Source: Pullulanibacillus pueri
GTDB taxonomy: Bacteria > Bacillota > Bacilli > Bacillales > Sporolactobacillaceae
Length of the DNA stretch: 41,944 bases
Assembly: GCF_014639255.1 (NCBI RefSeq)
Contig: NZ_BMFV01000013.1
Span: 1 to 41,944, forward strand
Reading direction: 5' to 3'
Shown piece after piece: positions 22,244 to 31,032 of this stretch. The notes beneath the pieces are model-generated. The model saw nothing but the letters and a program-made list of their open reading frames with translations. It was not told the DNA's origin and searched no databases. The stretch's first letter is position 1; the number at the start of each line of letters is the position of its first letter. The position numbers and the translations under genes are program-made.

Positions 22244-23407
22244 TTAAACTATTTCTTCCTTTAATTTTGATTGATTTATAATATTTTTAAGTTTGGGTAA
22301 CCTTTCAACTAATCTTAGATCGTTAATATCATTATTGCTGATATCAAGTTTTTCTAAATTTAAAAAGTACTGTAATCCATCTAAATTATTTATCTCTTTA
22401 TTACTTAAATCTAACTCTTTGATTGAAATTAAATCTGAAATTTTTATCCATTGGTCAGAAGGTATAGACAAAATATCCCTAACATGGTTTTCAAAATTTT
22501 CATCTATAAATGTCGCAATACCTGCAATTTCAGATGTTGTATAAAATTCCAAATTCTTCTTTTTAGCTTCTTTTATTATGTAACTTAAAGTTTCAGGCGA
22601 GATCCTATATTGTCCTGCATCTTCACCTTCTTCACCAAAATCAAAATCATGCCAATTAATGTTATCCTCAAGAACAGAATGACAAGTTAAAATAATATTA
22701 CATCTTGATTGTTTAAGATGTCTTATCAGTTTTTTAATATTTCTTGGATTAGGTATTAAATTTTTATCTATATCGATTGAAGGGATTACTCCGGTTTGGT
22801 TAAAAGGAGTTACTAGCTTTTCATTTGGCCCGCCTCTTACAACTTTAAAATATTTTGGCGATAATGCCTTTATTGTTTTATCATCCTTAACAAAAAAAGG
22901 AAAGGCAAAAGATACAGGTCTCTTAAACTTCTCTCTGGTTTTGGAATGCTGTTGCTTTTCAAGCCAATTGAATAACGGTTCTATTTCATCTTCAATCCAC
23001 TTTTTAATTCCAAACTCATTAGCATACAGGACTGCATTTTGATGTTTATAAGTATGATGGGCAATTTCATGACCGTGAGATTGCAATTCTAATAACTGAT
23101 CAATTTCTTCTTGTGTATGTTCTCTTTGTCCCTCAAAATGATGAAAGGCATTTACGTTAAAAGTCGCTTTTATATCATAATATCCGAATAAATCTCTGAC
23201 ATGTTTATACCACCCATCAACTCTAAAACTATCATCAAAAGAAAAGACAATTCCTGGCTTGTTTATATATTGAATCTCTTGTTCCATTTTTGGAACATCT
23301 CTTCCATGTCTTTTTATTTTATTTTTAAGATCGTTCCAATGTTTCCAATCATAATATTTAATCCTAAGTGGCCTAGATACATTTTTGATAAACGTTAAAG
23401 CGCTCAT
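22244..23407 (-). CDS. NodB-type polysaccharide deacetylase fused to leucine-rich repeats
   Basis: Residues 50-300 are a carbohydrate esterase 4 domain. VFSFDDSF holds the base and metal Asp, SHGHEIAHHTYKH the two metal His, and RPVSFAFPFF the third motif. Near the end of the barrel, LTCHSV holds the last His. Residues 325-375 form two to three leucine-rich repeats (IKELDLSNKEINNLDGLQYF, then LEKLDISNNDINDL). No signal peptide or membrane segment is visible, so the enzyme looks cytosolic, unlike most deacetylases of this family. It could deacetylate a lipid-linked precursor. The fusion with leucine-rich repeats is unusual. AAAGGAGC lies 10 bases before the ATG. AT-rich like its neighbours. 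Confidence 0.85.
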   Translation of the reverse strand: MSALTFIKNVSRPLRIKYYDWKHWNDLKNKIKRHGRDVPKMEQEIQYINKPGIVFSFDDSFRVDGWYKHVRDLFGYYDIKATFNVNAFHHFEGQREHTQEEIDQLLELQSHGHEIAHHTYKHQNAVLYANEFGIKKWIEDEIEPLFNWLEKQQHSKTREKFKRPVSFAFPFFVKDDKTIKALSPKYFKVVRGGPNEKLVTPFNQTGVIPSIDIDKNLIPNPRNIKKLIRHLKQSRCNIILTCHSVLEDNINWHDFDFGEEGEDAGQYRISPETLSYIIKEAKKKNLEFYTTSEIAGIATFIDENFENHVRDILSIPSDQWIKISDLISIKELDLSNKEINNLDGLQYFLNLEKLDISNNDINDLRLVERLPKLKNIINQSKLKEEIV

Positions 23408-23435
23408 TCATTAATTGCTCCTTTCTTTACACTTC

Positions 23436-24599
23436 TTAGGCAATGATACTTAGCAACTTAGTAACCTCCGTTTTATTTAAAAGGTTATCTGCTTTTAGAT
23501 TCCGACTTAATGTCCTGCATAAATTCTTATTTAAATATAATTTTTTAATTGCTAAAAACAATTCATCCTCATCGAATTTTACGATAAGTCCTGTTTTGCC
23601 CTCTTTAATTTGCTCTCTCGCACCAACAAAATCAGTTGAAATTATAGGCTTAGAAAAAACCTTCGCCTCAGATAGCGTATTACAAAAACCTTCATTTCTT
23701 GATGGCTGAACATAAATATCGCATTCCCTAAAATAAGGATAAGGGTTCTTTTTTAATCCTAATAAAATCATATTTTTTTCAAGGTTATATTTTTTTATTA
23801 ATCCCTCGACAGTTTCTCGATAGTCCCCATCACCCACACAATACCACTTTACGTGAAGCCCATCTGATAATAATCGATGAAGGATCAGCGGGATAATATC
23901 ATATCCCTTTGCACTGTCCATTCTTCCAACTGTTAAGATTCGTATCCCATTGAATGAATCATCAAATCCTTTTTCCTCTTCAGCAAGATTGTAGATTTTT
24001 ATAGCATCTAAAATATTATAGAAGACAGAAGTGCGCTCCCTTAACTCTGGGAACATTTTTATGAAATTTTCCTTAGACTGTTTTGATACACAAAATATTT
24101 TGTTATACTTTAAATAATATTTCTTGTACAACTTGATATCTTTTTCATATTCAACATCATTATGGATCCATGCAACTTTATACTTCGCATCAATATTATT
24201 GATGACATACATAACTGAAAGTGAAGTAGGAACATGGTAAGCTATTGCCATATCGTAGAATTTATCAATTTTTTGTAAAACTTTCGAATGATTTTCTTCC
24301 CATTTAAATTTAGATTTTGACCTTATGGACATGACTGAGAACCAACCTACTTTAATAGCTTTCAACAATTTACCATGACTAACAAAGTGAGCTACCTGAT
24401 GTTTTGCTGAAGTTTCGCTCTTATGTAGGTATTCAACATTTATTTGTTTCGGGATTTGATCATTCAATTCGCCACCTTCATCCATGATTAATAAGTCTAT
24501 TAGATACTTATCCTTAGGAATTGCTTCAAGTAATGAAATAAGGGATTTTTCTGTCCCCCCCAAAACCATTTTCCAAGTCACAATTGCAATTTTCTTCAC
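23436..24599 (-). CDS. GT4 family glycosyltransferase
   Basis: The start is GTG at 24599, six bases after GGAGGAG; the in-frame GTG at 24614 overlaps this site. The 387-residue product has the GT-B fold. The N-terminal MVLGGTEKSLISLLEAIP is the acceptor-side loop, and ILTVGRMDSAKGYDIIPLIL opens the C-terminal domain. QPSRNEGFCNTLSEA holds the E-x7-E donor motif. It is a retaining enzyme that adds a sugar from a nucleotide-sugar donor. It resembles the GT4 at 31033 in the opening GGxE[KR]SLI segment, so the two may be old paralogues. Linkage unknown. Confidence 0.9.
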   Translation of the reverse strand: MKKIAIVTWKMVLGGTEKSLISLLEAIPKDKYLIDLLIMDEGGELNDQIPKQINVEYLHKSETSAKHQVAHFVSHGKLLKAIKVGWFSVMSIRSKSKFKWEENHSKVLQKIDKFYDMAIAYHVPTSLSVMYVINNIDAKYKVAWIHNDVEYEKDIKLYKKYYLKYNKIFCVSKQSKENFIKMFPELRERTSVFYNILDAIKIYNLAEEEKGFDDSFNGIRILTVGRMDSAKGYDIIPLILHRLLSDGLHVKWYCVGDGDYRETVEGLIKKYNLEKNMILLGLKKNPYPYFRECDIYVQPSRNEGFCNTLSEAKVFSKPIISTDFVGAREQIKEGKTGLIVKFDEDELFLAIKKLYLNKNLCRTLSRNLKADNLLNKTEVTKLLSIIA

Positions 24600-24686
24600 T
24601 GTAATCTCCTCCACTAAAATAAGACCCTATATTAACTTAGGATCTTCATTCCAATTTTATTAAGTATTTTCATCTTATGGCCTATT

Positions 24687-26471
24687 TCACATAATAGATG
24701 GTTGTTTTAATTTATTTTCAATTGATTGCAATCTTCCCTTATTGATTTTGAATACAATATCACAATTTTCAATTGTACTTAGTCTATGCGCAATAATTAT
24801 GAGTGTCTTTTCACCTTTTAAACCATTTATTGCTTTCATAATTTCCTTTTCTGTTTCATTATCTAGTGATGAAGTTGCTTCATCCATGAATAAAATCTCC
24901 GGATTATGGTATAGCGCTCGCGCAATTCCTATCCGTTGACGCTGACCTCCAGATAACCTTACACCACGTTCACCAACTTTTGTTTCCAATCCACTTGGCA
25001 ATGTTTCCACAAATTGTTTTAATTGAGCTTGTTCTAATGCTTTCCATACCGCTTCATCATCAATAAGATCATTCTTTATCCCGAAGGCAACATTTCCACG
25101 TACTGAATCATCAGTAAGATAAATCGATTGTGGAATATACCCTATTTTCTTTTGCCATATAGATTTTTGTTCAAACAAATTTTTCCCATCAACCAATACG
25201 TGACCATATTCTGGTTGGAGTAATCCAAGTATTATATCAACAAGAGTTGTCTTCCCAGCACCAGATTCACCAATAAATCCAATGGATTGACCAATTGGAA
25301 TCGTTAAAGTGACATCCTTTACTGAATATTTCTCTTGATTGGGATAACGAAAAGAAACATCACTTAGTTTAATAGAATCACTAAAAGTAAGTTCTTTTTC
25401 ATTTAACTTTGCTGCTTCATTATCCTGAATAAGGTCCTTACTTGGATAGCTTTCTTTATTCATAAACAAATCCTTATAGATAACAGATAAGGCTGGTTGA
25501 CTATAACGAATCGTCGTAATAAGTCCCATTATACGTGTAATTGAAGGCATTATTCGGAAAGCGGCCATGGCAAAGAGCGCCATTGTCGATACCATCTTTG
25601 TAGTATCCATTCCCTGAAAAACAATAATGAGCATAGTAATGAGTACACACGAAACTAATAACGTTTCAATAAAAAGCCTTGGTACTTGACCTAAGATATC
25701 CATATAACGGCTATTATTAACACTAATCCGACTTTGGGTTGTATAGGCATCAATAAAGAAAGCTTCCTTTCCTTTAACTTTAACTTCCTTGCTTGCTCCT
25801 AAACCTTGATTTACCCATTTAATCATTTCAGAATTTACTTGTTGTTGTTCTTCACCTAGAGTATTAATCTTTTTACGGAAGATCCTTAAGAAAACAAAAA
25901 TACTTCCACCAAGTAAAATAGCGGATGAAATTGTTGCAAGTGGTGCTGTTTTTATTAATAAGACTAAAATACACGCCGAGACTAGGAATTCTGTTAATAA
26001 TTGAAATCCGGAAATGATTATTCCTTGAAAGACTCTAGGCACTTCGTTATTTACATTACGTAGCAATTCCGCTGTATTTCGTTGCAAATGGAACGTGTAG
26101 GGTTTAGTTAAATATTCTTTGAATAATCTTCGGGATAATTTAACCTGCTGATTGAGGACCACTTTATATTGTATAAAGTTAAAAAAAAATAAATATAAAT
26201 TTTTTAAGACAAAAACTAAAAGTAAACTTATGACGGTTAACACAACAAATGACGATGTTGAATGGAAATTAAATATTTTATAGAAATATGAAAGAAATGC
26301 TTGTTCATGAATAATTTTAGGATCTGTTAAAACTCCTACTATTGGAACAATCATTCCAATTCCAATCGTTTCAAATAGAGCTGCAACGACCATCAATAAA
26401 AATAATATAATTAAAGCTTTTTTATCCTTTTTATTAAAGAGTGTTAATAACTTACTTACCGAATCCCTCAA
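24687..26471 (-). CDS. ABC exporter, PglK/MsbA-like (candidate lipid-linked oligosaccharide flippase)
   Basis: This 594-residue half-transporter has about six membrane segments (residues 20-320) and an ATPase domain (from about 365). Walker A is GESGAGKTTL, the Q-loop is YIPQSIYL, the signature LSGGQRQRIGIARAL, Walker B ILFMDEATSSLD, and the switch His is in IIAHRLSTI. The N-terminal part resembles PglK-type flippases and related exporters of surface-glycan clusters. No Wzx/EpsK-type flippase gene is seen in this locus, so this protein is the likely translocator. The start is TTG at 26471, overlapping the previous gene by 20 bases. Flippase role is inferred from context. Confidence 0.88.
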   Translation of the reverse strand: MRDSVSKLLTLFNKKDKKALIILFLLMVVAALFETIGIGMIVPIVGVLTDPKIIHEQAFLSYFYKIFNFHSTSSFVVLTVISLLLVFVLKNLYLFFFNFIQYKVVLNQQVKLSRRLFKEYLTKPYTFHLQRNTAELLRNVNNEVPRVFQGIIISGFQLLTEFLVSACILVLLIKTAPLATISSAILLGGSIFVFLRIFRKKINTLGEEQQQVNSEMIKWVNQGLGASKEVKVKGKEAFFIDAYTTQSRISVNNSRYMDILGQVPRLFIETLLVSCVLITMLIIVFQGMDTTKMVSTMALFAMAAFRIMPSITRIMGLITTIRYSQPALSVIYKDLFMNKESYPSKDLIQDNEAAKLNEKELTFSDSIKLSDVSFRYPNQEKYSVKDVTLTIPIGQSIGFIGESGAGKTTLVDIILGLLQPEYGHVLVDGKNLFEQKSIWQKKIGYIPQSIYLTDDSVRGNVAFGIKNDLIDDEAVWKALEQAQLKQFVETLPSGLETKVGERGVRLSGGQRQRIGIARALYHNPEILFMDEATSSLDNETEKEIMKAINGLKGEKTLIIIAHRLSTIENCDIVFKINKGRLQSIENKLKQPSIM

Positions 26472-27456
26472 CCCTAATACACCCTTTCTTTTTTCTAATA
26501 AAAACCTTCACAAATACCCTGTCTAATTTCCATAAAAGGTAGCTCTTATTTTCTGATTTATGACCATCAACAGCAATCAACCAATTGTTTCCCACCAACT
26601 TTAGCTGATCAATATTGTGCATTCCATCTCGATTCCAGTCTGTTGATCTATTAGAACCCCTTAGAACCAAGTTAACCTCTTCTTCAAGATAGTCTCTCTC
26701 AGACAATTGAGTTATTTCAAATACTCGAACAGCACTTCCATAGTTCGGTTTGCAGTCCTGGGTGTATCTATAAATCTTCCCGCTATCGACAATGACCCTG
26801 CCCCCAGACCTTGTAATATTATAATTATTTGATATCATAGGACTTTTGGGGTGCTCTTCCCAATCTTCTTCAAGTCTCTCGGAGTAAAACAAATGCAAAT
26901 TCCCACTTTCCCCTGCAAACATCCACCATTTATTGTTATAGTAAAAAATACTGGAATCAACATACTTACCTTTAACTAGTCCATTTACTTTGTTCCATTC
27001 ATATGGGAAGTTTTTTGCTTTATATAAAAATACTTGGTTTGCTTCACAAGATTCAGGGATCATATAATATTCACCTTTATGTTTAAAGACATACGGAAAT
27101 GATAAATGGTAGTTTTCTCTAAGAACAACTCGGTCATATTTCCATTCCTCACCATCTTTACTTGTTGCTAAACCAATGATTCCCTTGCCTGAACTTTTGT
27201 CCATGATTTCAAAAAACATATAGAAAAAAGAGTTATGGAAAATGATAAATGGATCGGCAACAAATTCCGCGTGTACATCTAAAATATCTGAAGCACACAA
27301 TGTAACTTTATCAAGTTTTTTCTCATGGGGCAGTTTGAAAATTAAATTTTGAGATTTAAATACTGCAATTGACCAAATATCCAATACAATTTTTTTTGTA
27401 TGTAACAACCAAAAGAAAACTAGTATTACCAACATAGCAACAGATAATAAAATCAT
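26452..27456 (-). CDS. GINT1_N-like five-bladed propeller protein
   Basis: This 334-residue protein has one N-terminal membrane helix (LLSVAMLVILVFFWLLH). The rest is a beta-rich domain with the sequence features of a five-bladed propeller: FVADPFII, FFEIMD, KGIIGLATSKDGEEWKYD, LSFPYVFKHKGEYYMIPES and WWMFAGES. It matches the N-terminal domain of glucosamine inositolphosphorylceramide transferase-type proteins, found in many bacterial glycan loci. The exact activity in bacteria is not established; a glycosyl-transfer or sugar-binding role is likely. The ATG follows AAGGTGGT. It overlaps the ABC exporter gene by 20 bases, suggesting coupled function. Confidence 0.7.
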   Translation of the reverse strand: MILLSVAMLVILVFFWLLHTKKIVLDIWSIAVFKSQNLIFKLPHEKKLDKVTLCASDILDVHAEFVADPFIIFHNSFFYMFFEIMDKSSGKGIIGLATSKDGEEWKYDRVVLRENYHLSFPYVFKHKGEYYMIPESCEANQVFLYKAKNFPYEWNKVNGLVKGKYVDSSIFYYNNKWWMFAGESGNLHLFYSERLEEDWEEHPKSPMISNNYNITRSGGRVIVDSGKIYRYTQDCKPNYGSAVRVFEITQLSERDYLEEEVNLVLRGSNRSTDWNRDGMHNIDQLKLVGNNWLIAVDGHKSENKSYLLWKLDRVFVKVFIRKKKGCIRVEGFGK

Positions 27457-27465
27457 AGAACCACC

Positions 27466-28473
27466 TTAGAGGGGATTTTTTAAATTCTTGCTTTTACTAT
27501 TTTTTGTCAAAGCTTTAATCCGATTGATAATTAACAGGACTTTATAATTCATATTTAATAGCGTAATAATCGATTTATATTTAAGAGACAAAAGGTCATT
27601 CTCTTTTATTTCTTTAAAATGGTTTCGTAGATAGCGCCTAATCTCATTTAATAAGTAATTTCTTTCTCCTTTTTCATCCACTTGATTTAGAATGTAATAA
27701 ACATCATCAACTATCCAATAGGCAAATCCAGAAGTTACCTCATTATAAATACTTGGGTAACTTCCCCTCATAAAAGATAGTATCTCTTCCCAGCCAAGAA
27801 AAGCATCCAGTCGGTTATTGTTATACTTAGTTGTTAAGATACTATTTTGGCGTTTTACATAAATATAACCAATGTAATTTGTGAAAACTACCTTGTTGGC
27901 ACGGGAAAGTAGAATATATATAGTTGATAAATCCTCATGAATACGACCCACTGGAAATTTTATTTTACTGAAACATTTCTTATGGAAAAGTTTATTGCAT
28001 AGCGAATAACGATAGAGATTTCCCTTAAAAAGCTCTTGCATCGCTTCGAGATTACTCAATTCTAGTTCATATCTTTTTTCTTCCTCGTTAATTAATTTGC
28101 CATTTATCTCTCGCCCTAACTGACAAATAGATACATCACTTTTTGTAGTCATGGCTAAATTATAAAGGATTTCATACATGGATTTATCGATCCGATCATC
28201 TCCATCAACAAAGCCAATATACTCACCTTTTGCAATATTAATCCCTCTATTTCTTGCTGAACTCACACCGGCATATTCTTGGTGAATAACACGAATTCTT
28301 GGGTCTAATTGGGCGTAGGTGTCACAAATTTTTTTGCTATCATCTGTGGAACCATCATTAACAAGGATCACTTCGTAATTTTTAAATTCTTGATAAAGGA
28401 TACTATCAATACAATCTCTTAAGTAGGGGCCATCATTATAGACAGGAACAATAATACTAATAGCTGGCTTCAA
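27466..28473 (-). CDS. GT2 family glycosyltransferase
   Basis: The start is TTG at 28473, eight bases after AAGGAG; this gives an N-terminus KPAISIIVPVYN like the GT2 at 21108. The 335-residue product has VILVNDGSTDDSK, the donor-side GVSSARNRGINIAKGEYIG, and FVDGDDR as the metal site. The C-terminal region (SLCNKLFHKKCFSKIKFP, then EDLSTIYILLSRA) is typical of EpsJ/CpsJ-type polysaccharide GT2 enzymes. It overlaps the end of the TagB/TagF-like gene by 17 bases, so translation is coupled. Sugar specificity unknown. Confidence 0.88.
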   Translation of the reverse strand: MKPAISIIVPVYNDGPYLRDCIDSILYQEFKNYEVILVNDGSTDDSKKICDTYAQLDPRIRVIHQEYAGVSSARNRGINIAKGEYIGFVDGDDRIDKSMYEILYNLAMTTKSDVSICQLGREINGKLINEEEKRYELELSNLEAMQELFKGNLYRYSLCNKLFHKKCFSKIKFPVGRIHEDLSTIYILLSRANKVVFTNYIGYIYVKRQNSILTTKYNNNRLDAFLGWEEILSFMRGSYPSIYNEVTSGFAYWIVDDVYYILNQVDEKGERNYLLNEIRRYLRNHFKEIKENDLLSLKYKSIITLLNMNYKVLLIINRIKALTKNSKSKNLKNPL

Positions 28474-29647
28474 TTTTAACGCTCCTTTTCTTTTCACCAA
28501 AGCACACCTTGTAAATATGCAAAGTTATGCGCTCACACGCTTTACCGTCTTCAAATGTTCCATTTTGATCATTAAACGTATGTAAACGAGATCTATACTC
28601 AGAAATATTATAGTTTGCTATTTTCGTCAGAAGCTCATCATTACTCGTTGCAGATTCAAAAGGGAGATCTTTTACATTAAAGTACAACTTTCTATCTCCA
28701 CCTAAATAGTCCTCCATATCCGGAATATATAGAAAACATGGGCGTTCGGTAATTGAAAAATCAAACATTAGTGACGAATAATCTGTGATTAAAACGTCTG
28801 TTATGCTCAGTAATTCTTGTACATCGTCATATGTGGTGACATCTATCACCTTTTCGTTAGATTCCACATTTTCTGTTGTACCAATAAAATGAGGATGTAG
28901 CCTTCTTAATACAACCCATTCACCATCAAATGTACTCTTCATATTTTCTAAGACACCTGAATAATCCAGATCATAAACATCAAGTGCCTTATCTTTTCTA
29001 AAGGTTGGTGCATAAAGAATCACTTTCATTTCTCTCGATAAATTTAGTTTGGAATAAACCTCAGTTTTAACAGATTCAATTTTTCGAAAAAGGATGTCAT
29101 TTCTTGGAGAACCATACTCAAAAATGTCACCATTATACCAAAATGCCCGCTTAAATATTTCCGTACTATATGCGTATCCAGATATTAAAAGATCACATTT
29201 AAGTGAATCTTTCTGTGCCATTTTAATATAGTTAAGTGGAAGTGAATCTTCAGCATCTTTTTCAATATGTTTTAGTGCAAGGGAACCATGCCAGGTTTGT
29301 ATATAATATTGCTCCTTCCTTTTCACAAACATATCAGTCGTTCGGAAGTTCGTTATGATCACTTTAGATGTACACAGTTCATAAAAATACCTTATGGACA
29401 TGGTCTTAACTTTTCTAAAGCCATTGAGATTCGCTTTAGACTTTACATCGTTAAAGGCCCACACCAAATCAAAGGTATCTTTTGGAACATTTTTCAGGAT
29501 GTATTCTGTAATATATTTTGGGTTACATCCATATTGGCTTCCGTAATAACTAAACAAAAAAATCTTATTCGCTTTGATCGGAAACAAGTTGAAAAAGGAA
29601 ATGAGACTAAGGACAACGCATTTTTTCGCGTGATTGATTAGCCTCAT
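28457..29647 (-). CDS. CDP-glycerol:glycerophosphate glycerophosphotransferase-like protein (TagB/TagF family)
   Basis: This 396-residue protein belongs to the family of teichoic acid polymerases and primases. Seen are QTWHGSLALKHIEKD with the catalytic His, APTFRKD, RRLHPHF, and ITDYSSLMFDFSITERPCFLY with the CDP-binding residues. The long N-terminal extension of TagF is absent, so it is closer to TagB size and may add one or a few glycerol-phosphate (or related) units. This would place phosphate in the polysaccharide. The ATG overlaps the SinI-like stop (ATGA), preceded by GGGGGGAG. Substrate is inferred from family only. Confidence 0.88.
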   Translation of the reverse strand: MRLINHAKKCVVLSLISFFNLFPIKANKIFLFSYYGSQYGCNPKYITEYILKNVPKDTFDLVWAFNDVKSKANLNGFRKVKTMSIRYFYELCTSKVIITNFRTTDMFVKRKEQYYIQTWHGSLALKHIEKDAEDSLPLNYIKMAQKDSLKCDLLISGYAYSTEIFKRAFWYNGDIFEYGSPRNDILFRKIESVKTEVYSKLNLSREMKVILYAPTFRKDKALDVYDLDYSGVLENMKSTFDGEWVVLRRLHPHFIGTTENVESNEKVIDVTTYDDVQELLSITDVLITDYSSLMFDFSITERPCFLYIPDMEDYLGGDRKLYFNVKDLPFESATSNDELLTKIANYNISEYRSRLHTFNDQNGTFEDGKACERITLHIYKVCFGEKKRSVKIEASY

Positions 29648-29832
29648 AAATCTCCCCCCTTATCATGCACATTGGAGATACACTTAATGGTATTAAAGGA
29701 TTCGCCACTTTCCTTGCTGGAAGCTACTAATCGGTGAACATGTATACACTCACGCACTTCTTCTTTTGTTACACCCAGTTCCTTTGCCAGTAACATCATA
29801 TACAGCCATTCTTTATCGATGCCCCTTTTCAC
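29644..29832 (-). CDS. SinI-like antirepressor
   Basis: The start is GTG at 29832, eight bases after GGAGG; the in-frame GTG at 29847 overlaps that site. The 62-residue product contains GIDKEWLYMMLLAKELGVTK EEVRECIHVHRL, which fits the SinI pattern of an acidic residue, EW, then a helix-turn-helix dimerisation hook ending in EEIR..L. B. subtilis SinI (57 residues) uses this to split SinR dimers. No DNA-binding domain is present. The last 20 residues (ESFNTIKCISNVHDKGGDL) are extra. It lies 3.1 kb downstream of the SinR-like gene in the same operon, and overlaps the next gene by four bases. Confidence 0.75.
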   Translation of the reverse strand: MKRGIDKEWLYMMLLAKELGVTKEEVRECIHVHRLVASSKESGESFNTIKCISNVHDKGGDL

Positions 29833-29858
29833 CTTTAACCCCTCCACATCTTTTTCTA

Positions 29859-30953
29859 TTATGAGGTTTTTGAATGATACTCCTTGCCTTTAGGCTCTCT
29901 CAAATTTCTATATGGGTTAACCTCCTTATAACTGACACGTTTCAATTTAACTGGACGCTTTGTAATTTTTAAATTCCTCATCACCTTTTCCATCCATAAA
30001 AAAAAGACATTTAAGTATGGATGGATCATAAATAGCCTTAATTGTCTCTTTAACTCTCGATCTTGCTGGGTCGCCTTATTAAGTTTTGGATAGTGAGCTT
30101 CAATAAACGAGCGAATCGAATTTCGATATAACCCCTTCTTATCCATATGTTTGTTCCTTAGAAGCAGGTGATATTGAATAAAACTAGCCTTTAAAAGTTC
30201 CATGTAAGTTAAATCTATTAGATGCTCATAGTTTTTCTCTATAAATTTTAGCCTTGTTTTTAAACCCTCCAGAATATCAAGATTCTTTGGGGTAAATGTA
30301 GCAACGATACTATCCTTTCGTTGATAGTAGTAATAATAAGGACGATGGAGGATCAAATACCGGTCTACGCGATCCATCACCTGGTGGGCCCAAAAGACAT
30401 CTTCAAATAAAACCCCTTTTTTAAAGGGAAGCCCTTTTAAAAGGTTAGTCCTATAAAGCTTTCCCCATGCAAAATTCTTCACCCGTTCATTTTTCACTAA
30501 TTCAAGCATTACAGTTTTTTGGTCTAGGAGAGTGGGTAAATCCTGCTCAGAATGATAGCGATCATCAAATAGTAGGTAGTCGTCATAAGCGTAATAAAAA
30601 GCTGTCTGAACGATATCAGCCTGATATCTTTTAAGATGAGTAACCATTTCTTCTACAATGCCTTCATCTAGCCAATCGTCACTATCCACAAACATGACAT
30701 AATCCCCTGTAACATACTTCAACCCATAATTCCTTGCATCTGAAAGACCCCCATTCTTTTTGTGAAACACCCTTACCCTTTGGTCTTTAAGGGCAAAGGT
30801 CTCTGCCAGTTCACCACAGCGGTCAGGAGAACCATCGTCAACCAATAAGACTTCTATATTTTTGTAAGTTTGGTTTAATAGACTCGATACACATTTCTCT
30901 AAATAGCGCTCCACTTTATATATGGGCACAACTATACTTACTTTCTTTTCCAT
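29859..30953 (-). CDS. GT2 family glycosyltransferase, EpsJ-like
   Basis: This 364-residue GT-A enzyme begins KKVSIVVPIYKVERYLEKCV, then has VLLVDDGSPDRCG, GGLSDARNYGLKYVTGDYV and the metal motif FVDSDDW (about 93-99). The middle part FAWGKLYRTNLLKGLPFKKG, then FEDVFWAHQV, is the usual second half of EpsJ/CpsJ-like enzymes. It is not a certain EpsJ orthologue. The C-terminus is Lys/Arg-rich, as in membrane-surface GTs. The gene lies between the GT4 at 31033 and the SinI-like gene. The ribosome site is weak (AGGCGG). Confidence 0.88.
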   Translation of the reverse strand: MEKKVSIVVPIYKVERYLEKCVSSLLNQTYKNIEVLLVDDGSPDRCGELAETFALKDQRVRVFHKKNGGLSDARNYGLKYVTGDYVMFVDSDDWLDEGIVEEMVTHLKRYQADIVQTAFYYAYDDYLLFDDRYHSEQDLPTLLDQKTVMLELVKNERVKNFAWGKLYRTNLLKGLPFKKGVLFEDVFWAHQVMDRVDRYLILHRPYYYYYQRKDSIVATFTPKNLDILEGLKTRLKFIEKNYEHLIDLTYMELLKASFIQYHLLLRNKHMDKKGLYRNSIRSFIEAHYPKLNKATQQDRELKRQLRLFMIHPYLNVFFLWMEKVMRNLKITKRPVKLKRVSYKEVNPYRNLREPKGKEYHSKTS

Positions 30954-31032
30954 GGATATTTACCGCCTGTCACGTTAGCTTCATCATTTTAATCTTGAAA
31001 CACTTCTTACAAAGAATTTAACCCCGGTTGAT

